Below the pieces are notes generated by a model. That model was not told the origin of the DNA. It ran no database searches and saw only the letters and a list, made by a program, of their open reading frames with translations. A DNA stretch of 64,000 bases, taken from contig CM030367.1 in NCBI GenBank assembly GCA_017893485.1, positions 91,225,121-91,289,120 on the forward strand. The letters run 5' to 3'. Position numbers and translations under genes: made by a program. The stretch comes from Hemerocallis citrina (Eukaryota; Streptophyta; Magnoliopsida; Asparagales; Asphodelaceae). This document shows positions 48,455-59,249 of this stretch, piece after piece; the first letter of the stretch is position 1; each line of letters begins with the position of its first letter.

Positions 48455-48870
48455 AATTCGGAGCTCGGATGGCACAACGATCCCCAAACTCCTCCTCTTT
48501 TCCACAGGACGCTCGGAGCTCGGATGGCACCGCGAGCCCCAAACTCCTCCATTCGTCAGGAGGGTCGGAGCTCAGATGGCACCGCGAGTCCTAAACTCCT
48601 CCTCTATTCCACAGGAGGGTCGGAGCTCGGATGGCACCGCGAGCCCCAAACTCCTCCTATATTCCACAGGAGGGTCGGAGCTCGGATGGCACTGCGAGTC
48701 CCAAATTCCTCCTCTATTTCCACAGGAGGGTCGGAGCTCGGATGGCACTGCGAGCCCCAAACTCCTCTATTTCCACAGGAGGGTCGAAGCTCGGATGGCA
48801 CCGCGAGCCCCAAACTCCTCCTCCATTTCACAGGAGGCTCGGAGCTCGGAGTTCACATCGAGCCACAGGA
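48455..48870. repeat. ~55-bp tandem repeat array (about 8 copies)
   Basis: The word gagctcggatggcac recurs at 48461, 48516, 48568, 48623, 48678, 48734, 48786 and 48842 (52-56-bp spacing). Its core ctcggatggcaccgcgagcc matches the 54-bp array at 42660, but the linker is different (ccaaactcctcctctattcc). Confidence 0.9.
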
Positions 48871-48984
48871 TCCTGCACCCAAAGAATCAAATAAAATAAA
48901 ATCATTAGATTCCATTTGGCCGCCATTACCAATGTATCGCTGCACCGACGACAAACCACTCCAAAAGCTCCAGCATGTTTTGGG

Positions 48985-49195
48985 GGACTCGAAGCTCGGA
49001 TGACACCGCGAGCCCCAAGCTCTTGCTCTATTCACAGGAGGCCCGGAGCTCGGATGAAATCGCAAGCCCCAGAGTCCTCCTCTATTCACAGGGCGCTCGG
49101 AGCTCGGATGACACCATGAGCCCCAAAGTCCTCCCTCATTCACAGGAGGCTCGGAGCTCAGATGACACCGCGAGCCCCAAAACTCCTCCTCTTTT
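48985..49195. repeat. second ~54-bp block of the same core (4 copies)
   Basis: gctcggatgacaccgcgagc-type cores begin near 48993, 49048, 49102 and 49156, with 54-55-bp spacing. They are separated from the previous array by about 120 bp of unrelated sequence. Confidence 0.88.
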
Positions 49196-49199
49196 CAAC

Positions 49200-49800
49200 A
49201 AGTCAGGGGCTCGTCTACCGACCCTCGACAGATCTCGACGCCCCCTCACTCTTCCAACCAGTGAGGGGCTCATCTACCGAACCTCGATGCTCGGCTCGCC
49301 GAAACCCCAACTCGACAGATCTCGACGTCCCCTCGCTTTTCCAACGAACGAGGGGCTCGTCTACCGACCCTCGATGCTCGGCTCGTCGAAGCCCCAACTC
49401 GACAAGTCTCGACGTCCCCTCGCTTTTCCAACCAGCGAGGGGCTCGTCTACCAACCCCCGATGCTCGGCTTGCCGAAGCCCCAACTCGACAGATCTCGAT
49501 GCCCCCTCACTCTTCCAACCAGTGAGGGGCTCGTCTACCGACCCTCGATGCTCGGCTCGCCGAAACCCCAACTCGACAGATCTCGACGTCCCCTTGCTTT
49601 TCCAACCAGTGAGGGGCTCGTCTACCGACCCTCGATGCTCGGCTCGCCGAAGCCCCAACTCGACAGGTCTCGACGTCTCCTCGCTTTTCCAACCAGGAGG
49701 GGCTCGTCTACCGACCCCCGACGCTCGGCTCGCCGAAGCCCCAACTCGACAGATCACGGTGTCCCCTTGCTTTTCCAACCAACGAGGGCCTCGTCTACCG
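49200..49800. repeat. 87-bp tandem repeat array (7 copies)
   Basis: ggggctc(g/a)tctacc recurs at 49206, 49265, 49352, 49439, 49526, 49613, 49699 and 49786. After a shortened first unit, all spacings are 87 bp except one of 86. Units include tcgacagatctcgacgtccc and gatgctcggctcgccgaagc. 87 is again a multiple of three, and long open frames on both strands across it are a by-product. Confidence 0.92.
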
Positions 49801-49994
49801 ACCATCGATGCTCAGCAATCCGAGCTTCGACCCTTTTGCACCCGGCACTCCACCTGACTCCAATGGGGGATCCCGTCACCCTACCCCCCTGGCCTCTTCT
49901 GGAAAATACCGATCCTATTCCTCACCATACACACCACCCCGCTCTTCCTACAGAGGCAAAGGACTACTCCTACACGCCTGGATCACCCAGCCCT

Positions 49995-50012
49995 CCAGGA
50001 GTAGGGGGCTCC
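49995..50012 (+). other. Tat polypurine tract
   Basis: aggagtagggggct lies just before the 3' LTR (TGATATGG at 50013), the expected plus-strand priming site. Confidence 0.75.
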
Positions 50013-50620
50013 TGATATGGGTCAGATGACGTAGCCCCTCCTGGGCCAAAGGATCCCCTCAAAGAGCGTGCACCATCGGATCATCCGGGTCTGCCACGTC
50101 AGCTTGGAAACCATCCAGGTCTCCGCCACGTCAGCTCTAAACCACCCCGGACCCACGCCACATCAGCCCTATACCGCTTGGGCTTCTTCCGCGTCAGGTC
50201 CATGGGCAACCGAGTCCAGACCCGGCCCCAAACGGGTTCAGACCGAGTTAGCTTCTCCTATAAATACCAGACCCTCTACCCCATGCCAAGGTAATCAATC
50301 TTTTCCCTCTAAAATCCTAGTCACTGTTACTTTCTTTCAGTAGCTGACGAGATCGTCGAAGGGTCTGCCACTGGAACAAACCCCGGTGTTTCTAGACCGT
50401 GTGTAGGTACACGAGACTCCGGATCCGAACCTCCAAGATCCGAGCCGAGTCTCCAGATCCGAGCCGAGCATCAAATCTCCACCTCACTCCCGCCTACTCC
50501 CGAGCCTTTCCTCCAGCTGAGGGTCGGGGCCACCGTCTGCACGTAAGGTCCCGCAAAAATACAAATCGAGAAGAACTCACACCTGGTGCATCCACACCCC
50601 CCCCAAAACAAACCACATCA
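50013..50620 (+). repeat. Tat element 3' LTR
   Basis: It keeps the TATA box TATAAATA (50259-50266). Relative to the 5' LTR it has an 18-19-bp duplication (gatccgagccgagtctcca near 50440) and a small insertion near 50228. The R/U5 part contains aaggtaatcaatctttt and ccccggtgtttctagacc. Confidence 0.93.
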
Positions 50621-51284
50621 GAAATCAAATTCGGTAGTCGTCATATCTAACTAAGTGGTTTTTTGGTCAAATAATATTTCTCACAGGCAGCGGTTTCTGG
50701 AGATTTCATTTGGGTAGTTGTAAAAAAAAATCAAGGAGTTGATAATTACTTGAATTTATAATTCCTAAGATTGTTTTTTTTTAGATGTAATAATACTGTT
50801 TATTGAATATCTCTAATATTATAATGGGAGAAGGCCTTAGTGTCATTTATAAATATTTTGTCATTCTACCAACCCGTGTAACACATGTGCATAACTATTA
50901 TAAAAGAGGTTCTAAATTCAAATCAAGACTATATCTTCTGTGAGGTAGGAAAATCCTACCTTTTATTCGTCAAAAAAAAATTCAAATCAAGACTACATCT
51001 AAATTTTTATTTTAAAAACTATATTTATTAAAACGTGCAAACTACTAGTTATTAATAGATCCATTTGGATTTGTTTGTGTTGTAAATAGACTATTTGTAA
51101 AATAAATTAATAGCCTATTGGGATTTGTTCATCAGAAGGGAGTATACTTAAATGTGATGTGATGTAGTCGTAGTTTTCCTAGCTATTAATGAAAAAGAAG
51201 CGGAGAGAGAAACTAATTTAAAATTGATGAATAATGCTATTTCATAGTTTTCCTCTCTTTTAAAAGCAGGGAATATATCTGGAG
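50621..51284. other. AT-rich intergenic sequence
   Basis: After the target duplication the sequence returns to AT-rich composition. One 21-bp phrase, ttcaaatcaagactacatct or a near copy, occurs twice (about 50916 and 50981). No gene or element recognised. Confidence 0.6.
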
Positions 51285-51951
51285 TTTTTTGCCGTACTAG
51301 GCCACTTTTGGATAGTATTTGCGTTTTTAGGACAGGTCCCAAACTATTAGCGTTCGTGGGCTAGCCACTGCCACGTTAGCAGCGGCCGCTATTGGGAATA
51401 GCGGCCTCTTCATATCCACCAAATTTGTACTCCCACACTTGATAGAGTACGGGGGGATTGGGCTGAGTATGTGTAAAGGAGGCCGCTAATGCCACTAGCG
51501 ACCTCCTCCAACTGAGGTCGCTACTCCCAATCGCGGCCACAGTGGTAGGCTATTATGAGTCTTGGATGTTTATACTAAGGTCGCGATTACCAATCGCGAC
51601 CACAGGTATGATAGGTCGCGATTGACATTAGCAATTATGCTGTTTGCCAAATCAGCCTATTCTCTGTGAATATGACTCATAATAGCCTACCACTGTGGTC
51701 GCTATTGGGAATAGCGACCTCAGTTGGAGGAGGTCACTAGTGGCATTAGCGACCTCCTTTACACATACTCAGCCCAATCCCTCCCGTACTCTACCAAGTG
51801 TGGGAGTACAAATTTGGTGGATATGAAGAGGCAGCTATTCCCAATAGCGGCCGCTGCTAACGTGGCAGTGGCTAGCCAACGAACGCTAATAGTTTGGAAC
51901 CTGGCCTAAAAATGCAAATACTTTCAAAAAGTGGCCTAGTACGGCAAAAAA
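51285..51951. mobile_element. 667-bp foldback element with ~277-bp arms
   Basis: It starts TTTTTTGCCGTACTAGGCCA, and the right end is its reverse complement up to 51951. Pairing continues through most of the arms (51285-51561 with 51674-51951). The loop of about 110 bp has its own inverted ggtcgcgatt words. Arm positions repeat gcg(g/a)cc..aatagcg words. No transposase; flanks show no clear duplication. It probably belongs with long-TIR (Mutator-like or foldback) MITEs. Confidence 0.75.
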
Positions 51952-51970
51952 TTCATATATATGGGTGTTA

Positions 51971-52712
51971 GAGCATCCACAGTCGTTTTCTATTTCTCCC
52001 ATTTTCCCATATTATAGCAAACGGTGCGCTGCACTCGTTTGCTATAATTGCCATTTTTCTCATTCCTCTCAAATATGTTTCTCAAATTTGAGAAACGAGA
52101 GTAAGAATTCTCAAATATAGAAGACGGGGAATCATATACCGTCCGAAGGATTTTAATATTTTTTAATCGACTGAGACGGACGATCATATACCGTCACTCC
52201 TATTTTTTTTAATTTTTTTTTTTAAAAGGTCGGACGGGGAATGATACCCCGGACGGGGTATCAAACCCCGTCTCTCCCTTTTTTTTTGTTTTCTTTTTTT
52301 TTTTATAATAAAACCAACGCTCAGGATTGAGCGATAGGAAAAAAAAAAGGGGTGGGACGGGGACACATACCCCGTCCGGGGTATGATACCCCGTCCGGAT
52401 ATGAAGGAGCCATTTAATGCTGTGTAGTATATTAATTAGAAGTAGTTTTAGTATATTAATTAGGTTTATGCTGTGTAGTATAGGTATTAGGAGTAGTTTT
52501 AGTATATATAATTAGTTTTAGTATATTAATTAGGAGTAGTTTAAGTAATTAATTTTTTTTTAATTTATTTGAAACGATCGAACGGGGTATGATACCCCGT
52601 CTCTCTAAAAAATAAAAAAAATATAGCAAACCACGACTGCAGCCAACGATCGTATTTGCTATTACTGTAGCTGCCATATTATAGCAAATGAGAAAAACGA
52701 CTGTGGATGCTC
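51971..52712. mobile_element. TIR element (742 bp) of the gagcatccacag type
   Basis: The left end gagcatccacagtcgtttt and right end aaaacgactgtggatgctc are perfect inverted repeats, bordered by tta and taa. Inside, catataccgtccg and ggggtatgataccccgtccg words alternate. No transposase. TA or TTA/TAA targets fit mariner- or Harbinger-like MITEs; the superfamily is unresolved. A truncated relative is at 30931. Confidence 0.75.
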
Positions 52713-52715
52713 TAA

Positions 52716-53392
52716 TAATACCACCGAAAACACCCACCATTGTTTTGTCATCAGGTGGGGAAAATTTTGTAGTTGCATTCACAGCTAAACAACTCTCCAT
52801 AACGGTATTCCCCCTTGTAAATTTATTTCCTACAATTTGTTCTACTACTTGCCACAAACCACCCCACCCGTCGTGGGATTGTGTTGTGTCTACACTTGAG
52901 TTGCACAATTGAAGTGACGACCAAAAGCGTAATGAAATCCTTCAACATGGGGATCGAACATTTATTAAAAAAAATAAAAATAAAAATAAAATAAAATAAA
53001 AAACTAAACTCTGATTATTTGTCAAATAGAATGCTTCGATTTTTTGTCTCACACTCTCTCTCACTCTACATTGACGAGTTCGAATTCCAATCCTGCTGTA
53101 AACAGTTGAAGAAAACTGTACGACTACAAGAGAACTCAAATGAAAACTCCACAGTGACAATTGTTGGTTTATCTATCTAACAACACAGCACAGTGTAGAA
53201 TGCTTATTTTTATAGGAGAACAATGTGAATGAGGCAGCAATTAATGACAGAATATAGCATCTAATATGTTTCTTCTTACAATTTGAACAGTATATCTAAA
53301 CGAATAGCAAAATTTATCTTGAACTAGTAGTTAGTGCATCACTACTTTGCAAAACGCGAATTAAAAAGCAAGCACATACAGGTCACAGTTAG
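52716..53392. other. unassigned AT-rich sequence between elements
   Basis: It holds an A-rich tract (about 52964-53002) and no recognisable coding or repeat structure. Confidence 0.5.
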
Positions 53393-56300
53393 TGTAATGC
53401 TCATATTTGTATTTTTAATCATATTTAATAAAATTCTTGATTATTTATTTTATTTTTGGTTGCATTTAATTTCATTCCCTTGTATGGTGTGTTGTTCTCC
53501 TCTCTCTCTTTTGTGATTTATTTTGCATTGATTCAACTTTTTATTCTCATTTATTTGGCCTACAATTTGTTTTTGATCTCCTCTATTGTTTAAACCTATT
53601 TCATGACCTATTTATCTCTTATTGAATTCTTTTCTTTCTATTGGATACTACCCAGTTCACCCAAACCCAGTTTGTCCCTATATAACCACCTTAATTGAAC
53701 CCTAACCCTAATTACCAAATCCTAATATCATATTTCTCTCTCTCTCTCATCCTCCTAGCCGTCACCTATCCATACTGCCCCCGACCTCCCGATCCTTCCC
53801 CTGCCTCTTAGCTGTCGTCGTCTATTTCCGACGCCGGTGACTCCAAACCCCCCGATCCCTCTCCTCTTCCCTCTTCGCTGTGACCCCGACGATGTCCCCC
53901 TTGCTGTCGTCGTCTTGTTCGTGTAGCGCAACGCGACACCCCCCAGACCAAGCCCCACACCTAGCCGTCGTCTCTGCCGCACCTTAGCCGCTCCACCGTC
54001 GTCGTCCAGGTGCTGCTGCCGCCGTTCTTGTTGTTCGGTTGATGCTGTCTTTTTGGGTGTGTGCACGAACGTCTCATGCACGTGATTTGGTGGTGTGATT
54101 CTCGTCTCTTTATTCGTTGTGTTCGTTGTTCGGGATCCGTTCCCGTTATTCTGTTCTTCGTTCCGTCGTCTTCATAACAGGCAAGTAGCTTGTATGTGTT
54201 TTTTTGTCATACAAGTTAATACCGTAAGTAGTCTAGTATGAAAATATGTGTGCTATCATGATGATTCATATTTATTAGTTTAACCGTTGATATCATCTCT
54301 TGATCATGAGTAGTTACAACAATTTACACCCATTGCATGAAAACAATTAGATTAGATAACACTTTGACTGTATGTTGTTTGTGACACACTGTAGGTTGTA
54401 GATGACTATTGCATAGATGTTGTTGGATGTATTATCTCATTATAGACCATTTATTCTCGTGCCATGTTGATTTGAGCAACCCATATATGCCATGCTTTGT
54501 ATGACATTTAGATTGGTCCGTTTATAGTTAAGTTGTTTGATAAAATGCTTAAAAGAATTTTTTGTTTTGCTGCTGCCTTATTTTGAACAGTAATTTAGAC
54601 TCTGGTAACATCAGTAAAATAAATAAGTTTGTGAACATGAATTGTAGCCTTCATTCTCTAGTTTTCAGAACTTTTGACGGATCTGAATTCCGAGTTTTGA
54701 TGCATGAGTTATTGCTATTTTACTGCAGTCGTATCGTATATTCCAGATTTTGAACTATGTGTATTCTGTATGGAATTTTATTTTAAAATTGATATTAAAA
54801 GTAGAATTTGAACTCCACATTTTGCTGAGTATGTTTAGATATGACTGGGTTCAATCCCTAATTTTTGTGGAACTAATTAATGACTTTTATATCTCCTTTC
54901 ATACTTTCGAAACCAATCGAAATATTTCCAAACTGCTTGCTGTTGTAGTAAAGAATTATGTTTTCAACCTGATTCTAGTCGTTCTTTATGAAAACTTTAT
55001 GAATATAAACTGTAGCCTAATTTTTCTATTTTGTTACCCTTTTGAAGGATCTGGATTTCGAATTATATTTTATGAGTTATCTCTGTTTTGGTATTGCTAT
55101 GTCTGAACTTTCAGAATTGAGATTTTGTTGCATTACTTCGTTTTCCCAATTTTGTTGACTATACTATCTGTAATATAATTCCATGATATTTTATAGTTTG
55201 AAACTAGATGTGATAGGGAATCTTCCAGAATTTTCTCAGATTTTATTATGATGATTGTAAACTTTTTTCATGCTTATAAACAAGATTTTGCATTTTCTGG
55301 CTGAACACGATTTCTGTATTAAATGCTGTTTTCAACCCTGTTTCTGTGGCTGATATGTGACTTATATATATGTGCTGGAATCGGCAGAGAGTCTAGTTTC
55401 TAGATTTTCTGACGGATCTAGGTTTTCTGTTCTGTAGCAACGAGAATCTCATATTTGGTACAGTAGTGTCTTGCTGTCCAGAACTGAAAGTTTCGTTGTT
55501 TTGACTATTATGAGTTGTTTTTTTATCAACCGTTGTAAGTACTACTTCATCTTAGACTTATACTTTGTTCATGCCATGTCTTTAGCGTGTTGTATTTGTT
55601 CACACTTGTTAGTAATGAAAAGAAATCAAGCCGGGGTTTTTAAGGGGAAAGATCGAGTAGTGGACAATATAGAAATGCATATTCGGAAGGAACTCGTTTT
55701 CTCCACTGTTTACTATGGTACCTACTATTTATCTCTGGATGCATGAGAGTATGACCCATGACACCATTTGTTGTTATTACTGTTACTGTTACTGTTTGTC
55801 CGAATATATTGCCCTATAGAAGTTCCACTACGAAATCTTAAAACGAAACTGTTTGCAGTAGAAACCATGTGGTATAATTTGGGATGCATGAAGTGCTACC
55901 TAGTTAGTAATGAACATTAGACTTAAGAATAACTGTTGACACTGTCACATCCTGTTACTGTTGATTCACTATTACTGTTGACCCATACTGTTACTGTTAT
56001 ACTTTTACTGTTATTCCGCTGTTTACTGCCATCTGTAGACTGTTATATTTACTGCTTCTTCATGTTATTATTTCCTGTTTAGTTAGTTCCCCCCCCCCTC
56101 CCCCCTTCAAATTTTCTTACTTATACTGCTTGCGGCCCGGACTTGCATCAAACGGGCGTTATGTTTTCCTATTTCCTATTTTTCCTTGTAATTGCCATAT
56201 GAGCAGGTTTTGCTGATCAATTGCCTACTAGAGTTGGTGAGCAAAAGTTTTGAGCTGCGCCATTGGAATCATTTGCTTAAAATATTTTGATGAACTATTT

Positions 56301-56571
56301 ATATTTGTGATCTGTGTTGAGACTTGTATTTGGCCTTGTAGTCCCAGGATTATTATTTTGTTTCAGATATTGTATTTATTGGAATATGTATTATTGTTGC
56401 AATAAATACTGTTGAGTTATGATTGTTTATGCATGCTTGGTTGAAGTATACTGTTATATTTATTGTTGTGATGAGTCAAGCAGATTCGTACAGATTATGG
56501 ATGGTGAAAACTGTCTGCTGGGCTTAGTCGCGTACCGTATTCCGTATTCTTTTGGGAAGCAGGACATGACA
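53393..56571 (+). repeat. long gypsy solo LTR (3.2 kb)
   Basis: It starts TGTAATGCTC and ends caggacatgACA. It is homologous along its length to 57632-62101: shared blocks include the tcgttgttcgg/cgttattctgttct region near 54130, the gacggatctg(g/a)attt words, tttatgcatgcttggttga, and ggcttagtcgcgtac near the end. No internal coding domain is present. Flanks gttag and gtctc do not match. Family style suggests a gypsy lineage with LTRs over 3 kb (Tekay-like; inference). Confidence 0.65.
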
Positions 56572-57631
56572 GTCTCACCGATCCCTGAAGTTGCCACCGT
56601 GCGAACCCCGAAACCCTGAAGTTGCCACCGCCACCGCGCGACTCCCGAAAACCGAAGCCATCACCGACGTCTTCCCCGAATTCGGATCCAGCTCAAGATC
56701 CGAAGCCTAATGCTCCAGATCCGAAGCCATCCAACGCCAACCTCCAGATCTTAGTCTAACTCTCAGTTTCGAAGACGACGACTCCATCTCCGACTCTGAC
56801 ACTCGAATGATCGAAACCCATTGACTGGTCCTTCTTCATCTCCTCCGTCAACCCATCCCGACCTGCCTCCACTGTGAACTTCTCTGCTGCTTCATCGTTG
56901 CTGCATCCCAAAGTCACCGCCTGTTGCCTCCCGTTGCCGCTACCCCGAAGCCACTGTAGGCGAACTCTGGTGGCGTAGTCAAAGATCAGATCAACTGCTG
57001 TGACTGGATCAGATCAGATCAAATCAGATTCGGCGATTGCTGTTTGTTCTTTGTTGTTTTTTCTATTGTGCCGCTGCCATTCTGTCGCAAAGCTCCATGA
57101 AAATTTCCTCAGAACCTTCTGATGCAGCTACAATGGTGGCTCAGAACCGTTCTTCAAAGATCTACCTGGGTCGATCTTGACCAAAACTATCTTATGAGTC
57201 AAGGAAGTGTAATCATTGTGGCAAGATCGGCCACACGGAAGCTCGATGTTTTGAGATTATCGGCTACCCAGAGAACTGGGATCATAGCAGGGATCCTTGA
57301 AAGAATAATTGCAACCAATCCACTGTCGCCGTTAGAGTTGTCGATGGAGCTGAGAAGAGTGTTGGACATGCCTCTACATTAGTTACAGCTGCAGGTAATG
57401 ATGGTAAGTTTTTTAATATTTCTGCCTCTGTTATGGATAATGCATGGATAAATTGATTCGGGTGCTACCAATCATGACTTTTGATTGTAAACAAGTCCAA
57501 ACCTTATAACCATCCACCAAATCCAAAGTGTCTACTGCCAATGGAGATCCTGCCATCATTACTAGCGAGGGTTCCATATCTCTCACAAAAAACCTAACCT
57601 TAGATACTGTGTTAGTTGTGCCATCCTTGAA
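56572..57631 (+). pseudogene. copia gag and protease, decayed
   Basis: The leader is C-rich with repeated gaagttgccaccg words. A CCHC knuckle KCNHCGKIGHTEARCFEIIG lies near 57205-57265. The protease signature WI(I)DSGATNH near 57443-57475 is recovered only by skipping one extra base, so a frameshift lies there. STANGDPAIITSEGS and NLTLDTVLVVPSLN follow, up to the insertion point at 57631. Confidence 0.8.
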
Positions 57632-58121
57632 TGTAATCCCTGTTTTCCATTTTCTATATTTTCGATATATTTTTCTTTTTGGGAATTTGATTCATATTGA
57701 ATCTCTTTTGACCGTGTATTGGATCTTCTTTTTCAATATATTTATCTATTTGTCTTGTCGTCTTTTATTTGATCTTCTTGATTCGTTTGTCAGTCTATTA
57801 TTCCATCTCTGATTGATCGAGCCACTATTTTTTTTCTCCCATTATTTAATTTGTTCATGTCCTATTCTAGTTATTCATTTTTGCTTCCATCTCATTTTTG
57901 GGTCACCCTATATTCTTTTTTATTTAACCCTATTCTAACTTCTATTAAGATCCTTTAACCCATTGAAATCCACTACCCAAACTAAACCATATTAACCAAT
58001 AACCTATCCTACCCGTTACCCAAACCCATTATAACCTAAACCCTAATACCCAACTACCTATATATCTAACCCATACCCGTTTACCTATACCCTACCCGTT
58101 AACACCCTAAACCCTAACTCA

Positions 58122-58125
<4 letters not shown>

Positions 58126-58172
<47 letters not shown>
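58126..58172. repeat. (TA)n microsatellite
   Basis: An uninterrupted TA run inside the large LTR, followed by cacacac. Confidence 0.9.
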
Positions 58173-58181
<9 letters not shown>

Positions 58182-58619
58182 TAGGTTTGCCCGTTGACAC
58201 GTGCCTACGGCTCGTCTTCGGAACGGTGCACCTTATTTGATCATATAAAATAGTTTTGGAGATCCAGCAAATTAATTGAAGTAGCAAACATATTATATGA
58301 GAAACTTTTGGGGGTCCAGCAAAAAACAAATTATATGATTTTTTTGATTTTGTTGAATTATTTTAAAAGTTTTAAAATTTTTAATTTTTAAAAATTTTTT
58401 TAATTTGTATTTTCTTAATTTTTTTAATAGAAGAGGGAGGGAGAGAGAGAGAATTTTTTTTTTAATAATAAATATAGGAGTTGTTTTAGGTGGGGGATTT
58501 GAATTTGAGTTTTGGGGGGAAACTTTTGGGGGGGAAAAATATGTATTGTGAGGTTAGATCTCGGCCTTTGATTTTTGAGGGGATTGAAGGAGAGCCACTT
58601 GATAGCTTTCTTTGTGTTT

Positions 58620-58654
<35 letters not shown>

Positions 58655-58667
58655 GGGTATTTATTGG

Positions 58668-58729
<62 letters not shown>

Positions 58730-58828
58730 ATATTACACCCTGCATATGTATAATATTACACCCTGCATATATATACATACTCCAATATATATATATATAT
58801 GGTTATATATGCAGGGTGTAATATGGTA

Positions 58829-58903
<75 letters not shown>

Positions 58904-58920
58904 CCGTATTACACCCTGCA
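58620..58920. repeat. TA microsatellites with interspersed tgcagggtgtaata words
   Basis: Four TA runs are separated by gcaggg(t)/accctgc words in both orientations (about 58651, 58736, 58759, 58811 and 58911). The whole could fold into long hairpins. Tyr/Ile-rich reading frames across it are artefacts. Confidence 0.8.
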
Positions 58921-59249
58921 TACTCCGTCCCCTACCTCTCAAAACCTACAGCCGCACTCCCGTTCTCCCTCTCCCTTACACCTCCTAACTCCAGCCTGCA
59001 ACTCTCTCCCCTCCTCCTACCCTCCTCTTCCTCTGCTCTCTCTCGTCCTGCCGCACACCCGCACCCCCCCCCCCCCCGTCACACCCTGCATACTCCGTCC
59101 CCTACCTCTCAAAACCTACAGCCGCACTCCCGTTCTCCCTCTCCCTTACACCTCCTAACTCCAGCCTGCAACTCTCTCCCCTCCTCCTACCCTCCTCTTC
59201 CTCTGCTCTCTCTCGTCCTGCCGCACACCCGCACCCCCCCCCCCCCGTC
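58911..59249. repeat. 170-bp tandem duplication
   Basis: Two adjacent copies start acaccctgcatactccgtcc at 58911 and 59081. Each ends in a C-run of slightly different length (about 59063-59077 and 59233-59246). They are otherwise nearly identical. Confidence 0.93.

Larger units (their letters stand above)
36396..50620 (+). mobile_element. Ty3/gypsy Tat-lineage retrotransposon, structurally complete (14.2 kb)
   Basis: LTRs of 595 and 608 bp start TGATATGGGTCAG and end CATCA, flanked by the exact duplication gaaat (36391-36395 and 50621-50625). The interior runs: primer site, gag, protease, RT, RNase H, a second (archaeal-type) RNase H, integrase, then about 7.5 kb of 3' sequence with tandem-repeat arrays and an antisense gene, then a polypurine tract. 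The second RNase H and the antisense ORF behind pol are hallmarks of Tat/Ogre-type elements. LTR divergence (many C/T and G/A differences), in-frame stops and one frameshift in pol mark it as old and inactive. Confidence 0.95.

Noticed and set aside
49200..49800. Possible CRISPR-like regular array
   Set aside because: Whole 87-bp units are repeated; there are no unique spacers between short repeats, and this is a plant retroelement.
48386..50015. Long overlapping open frames on both strands (up to 346 codons)
   Set aside because: They follow the 55- and 87-bp tandem repeats; period divisibility and GC content keep several frames open at once, with no recognisable domain.
58490..58988. Tyr/Ile-rich open frames on both strands
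   Set aside because: They are translations of TA microsatellites.
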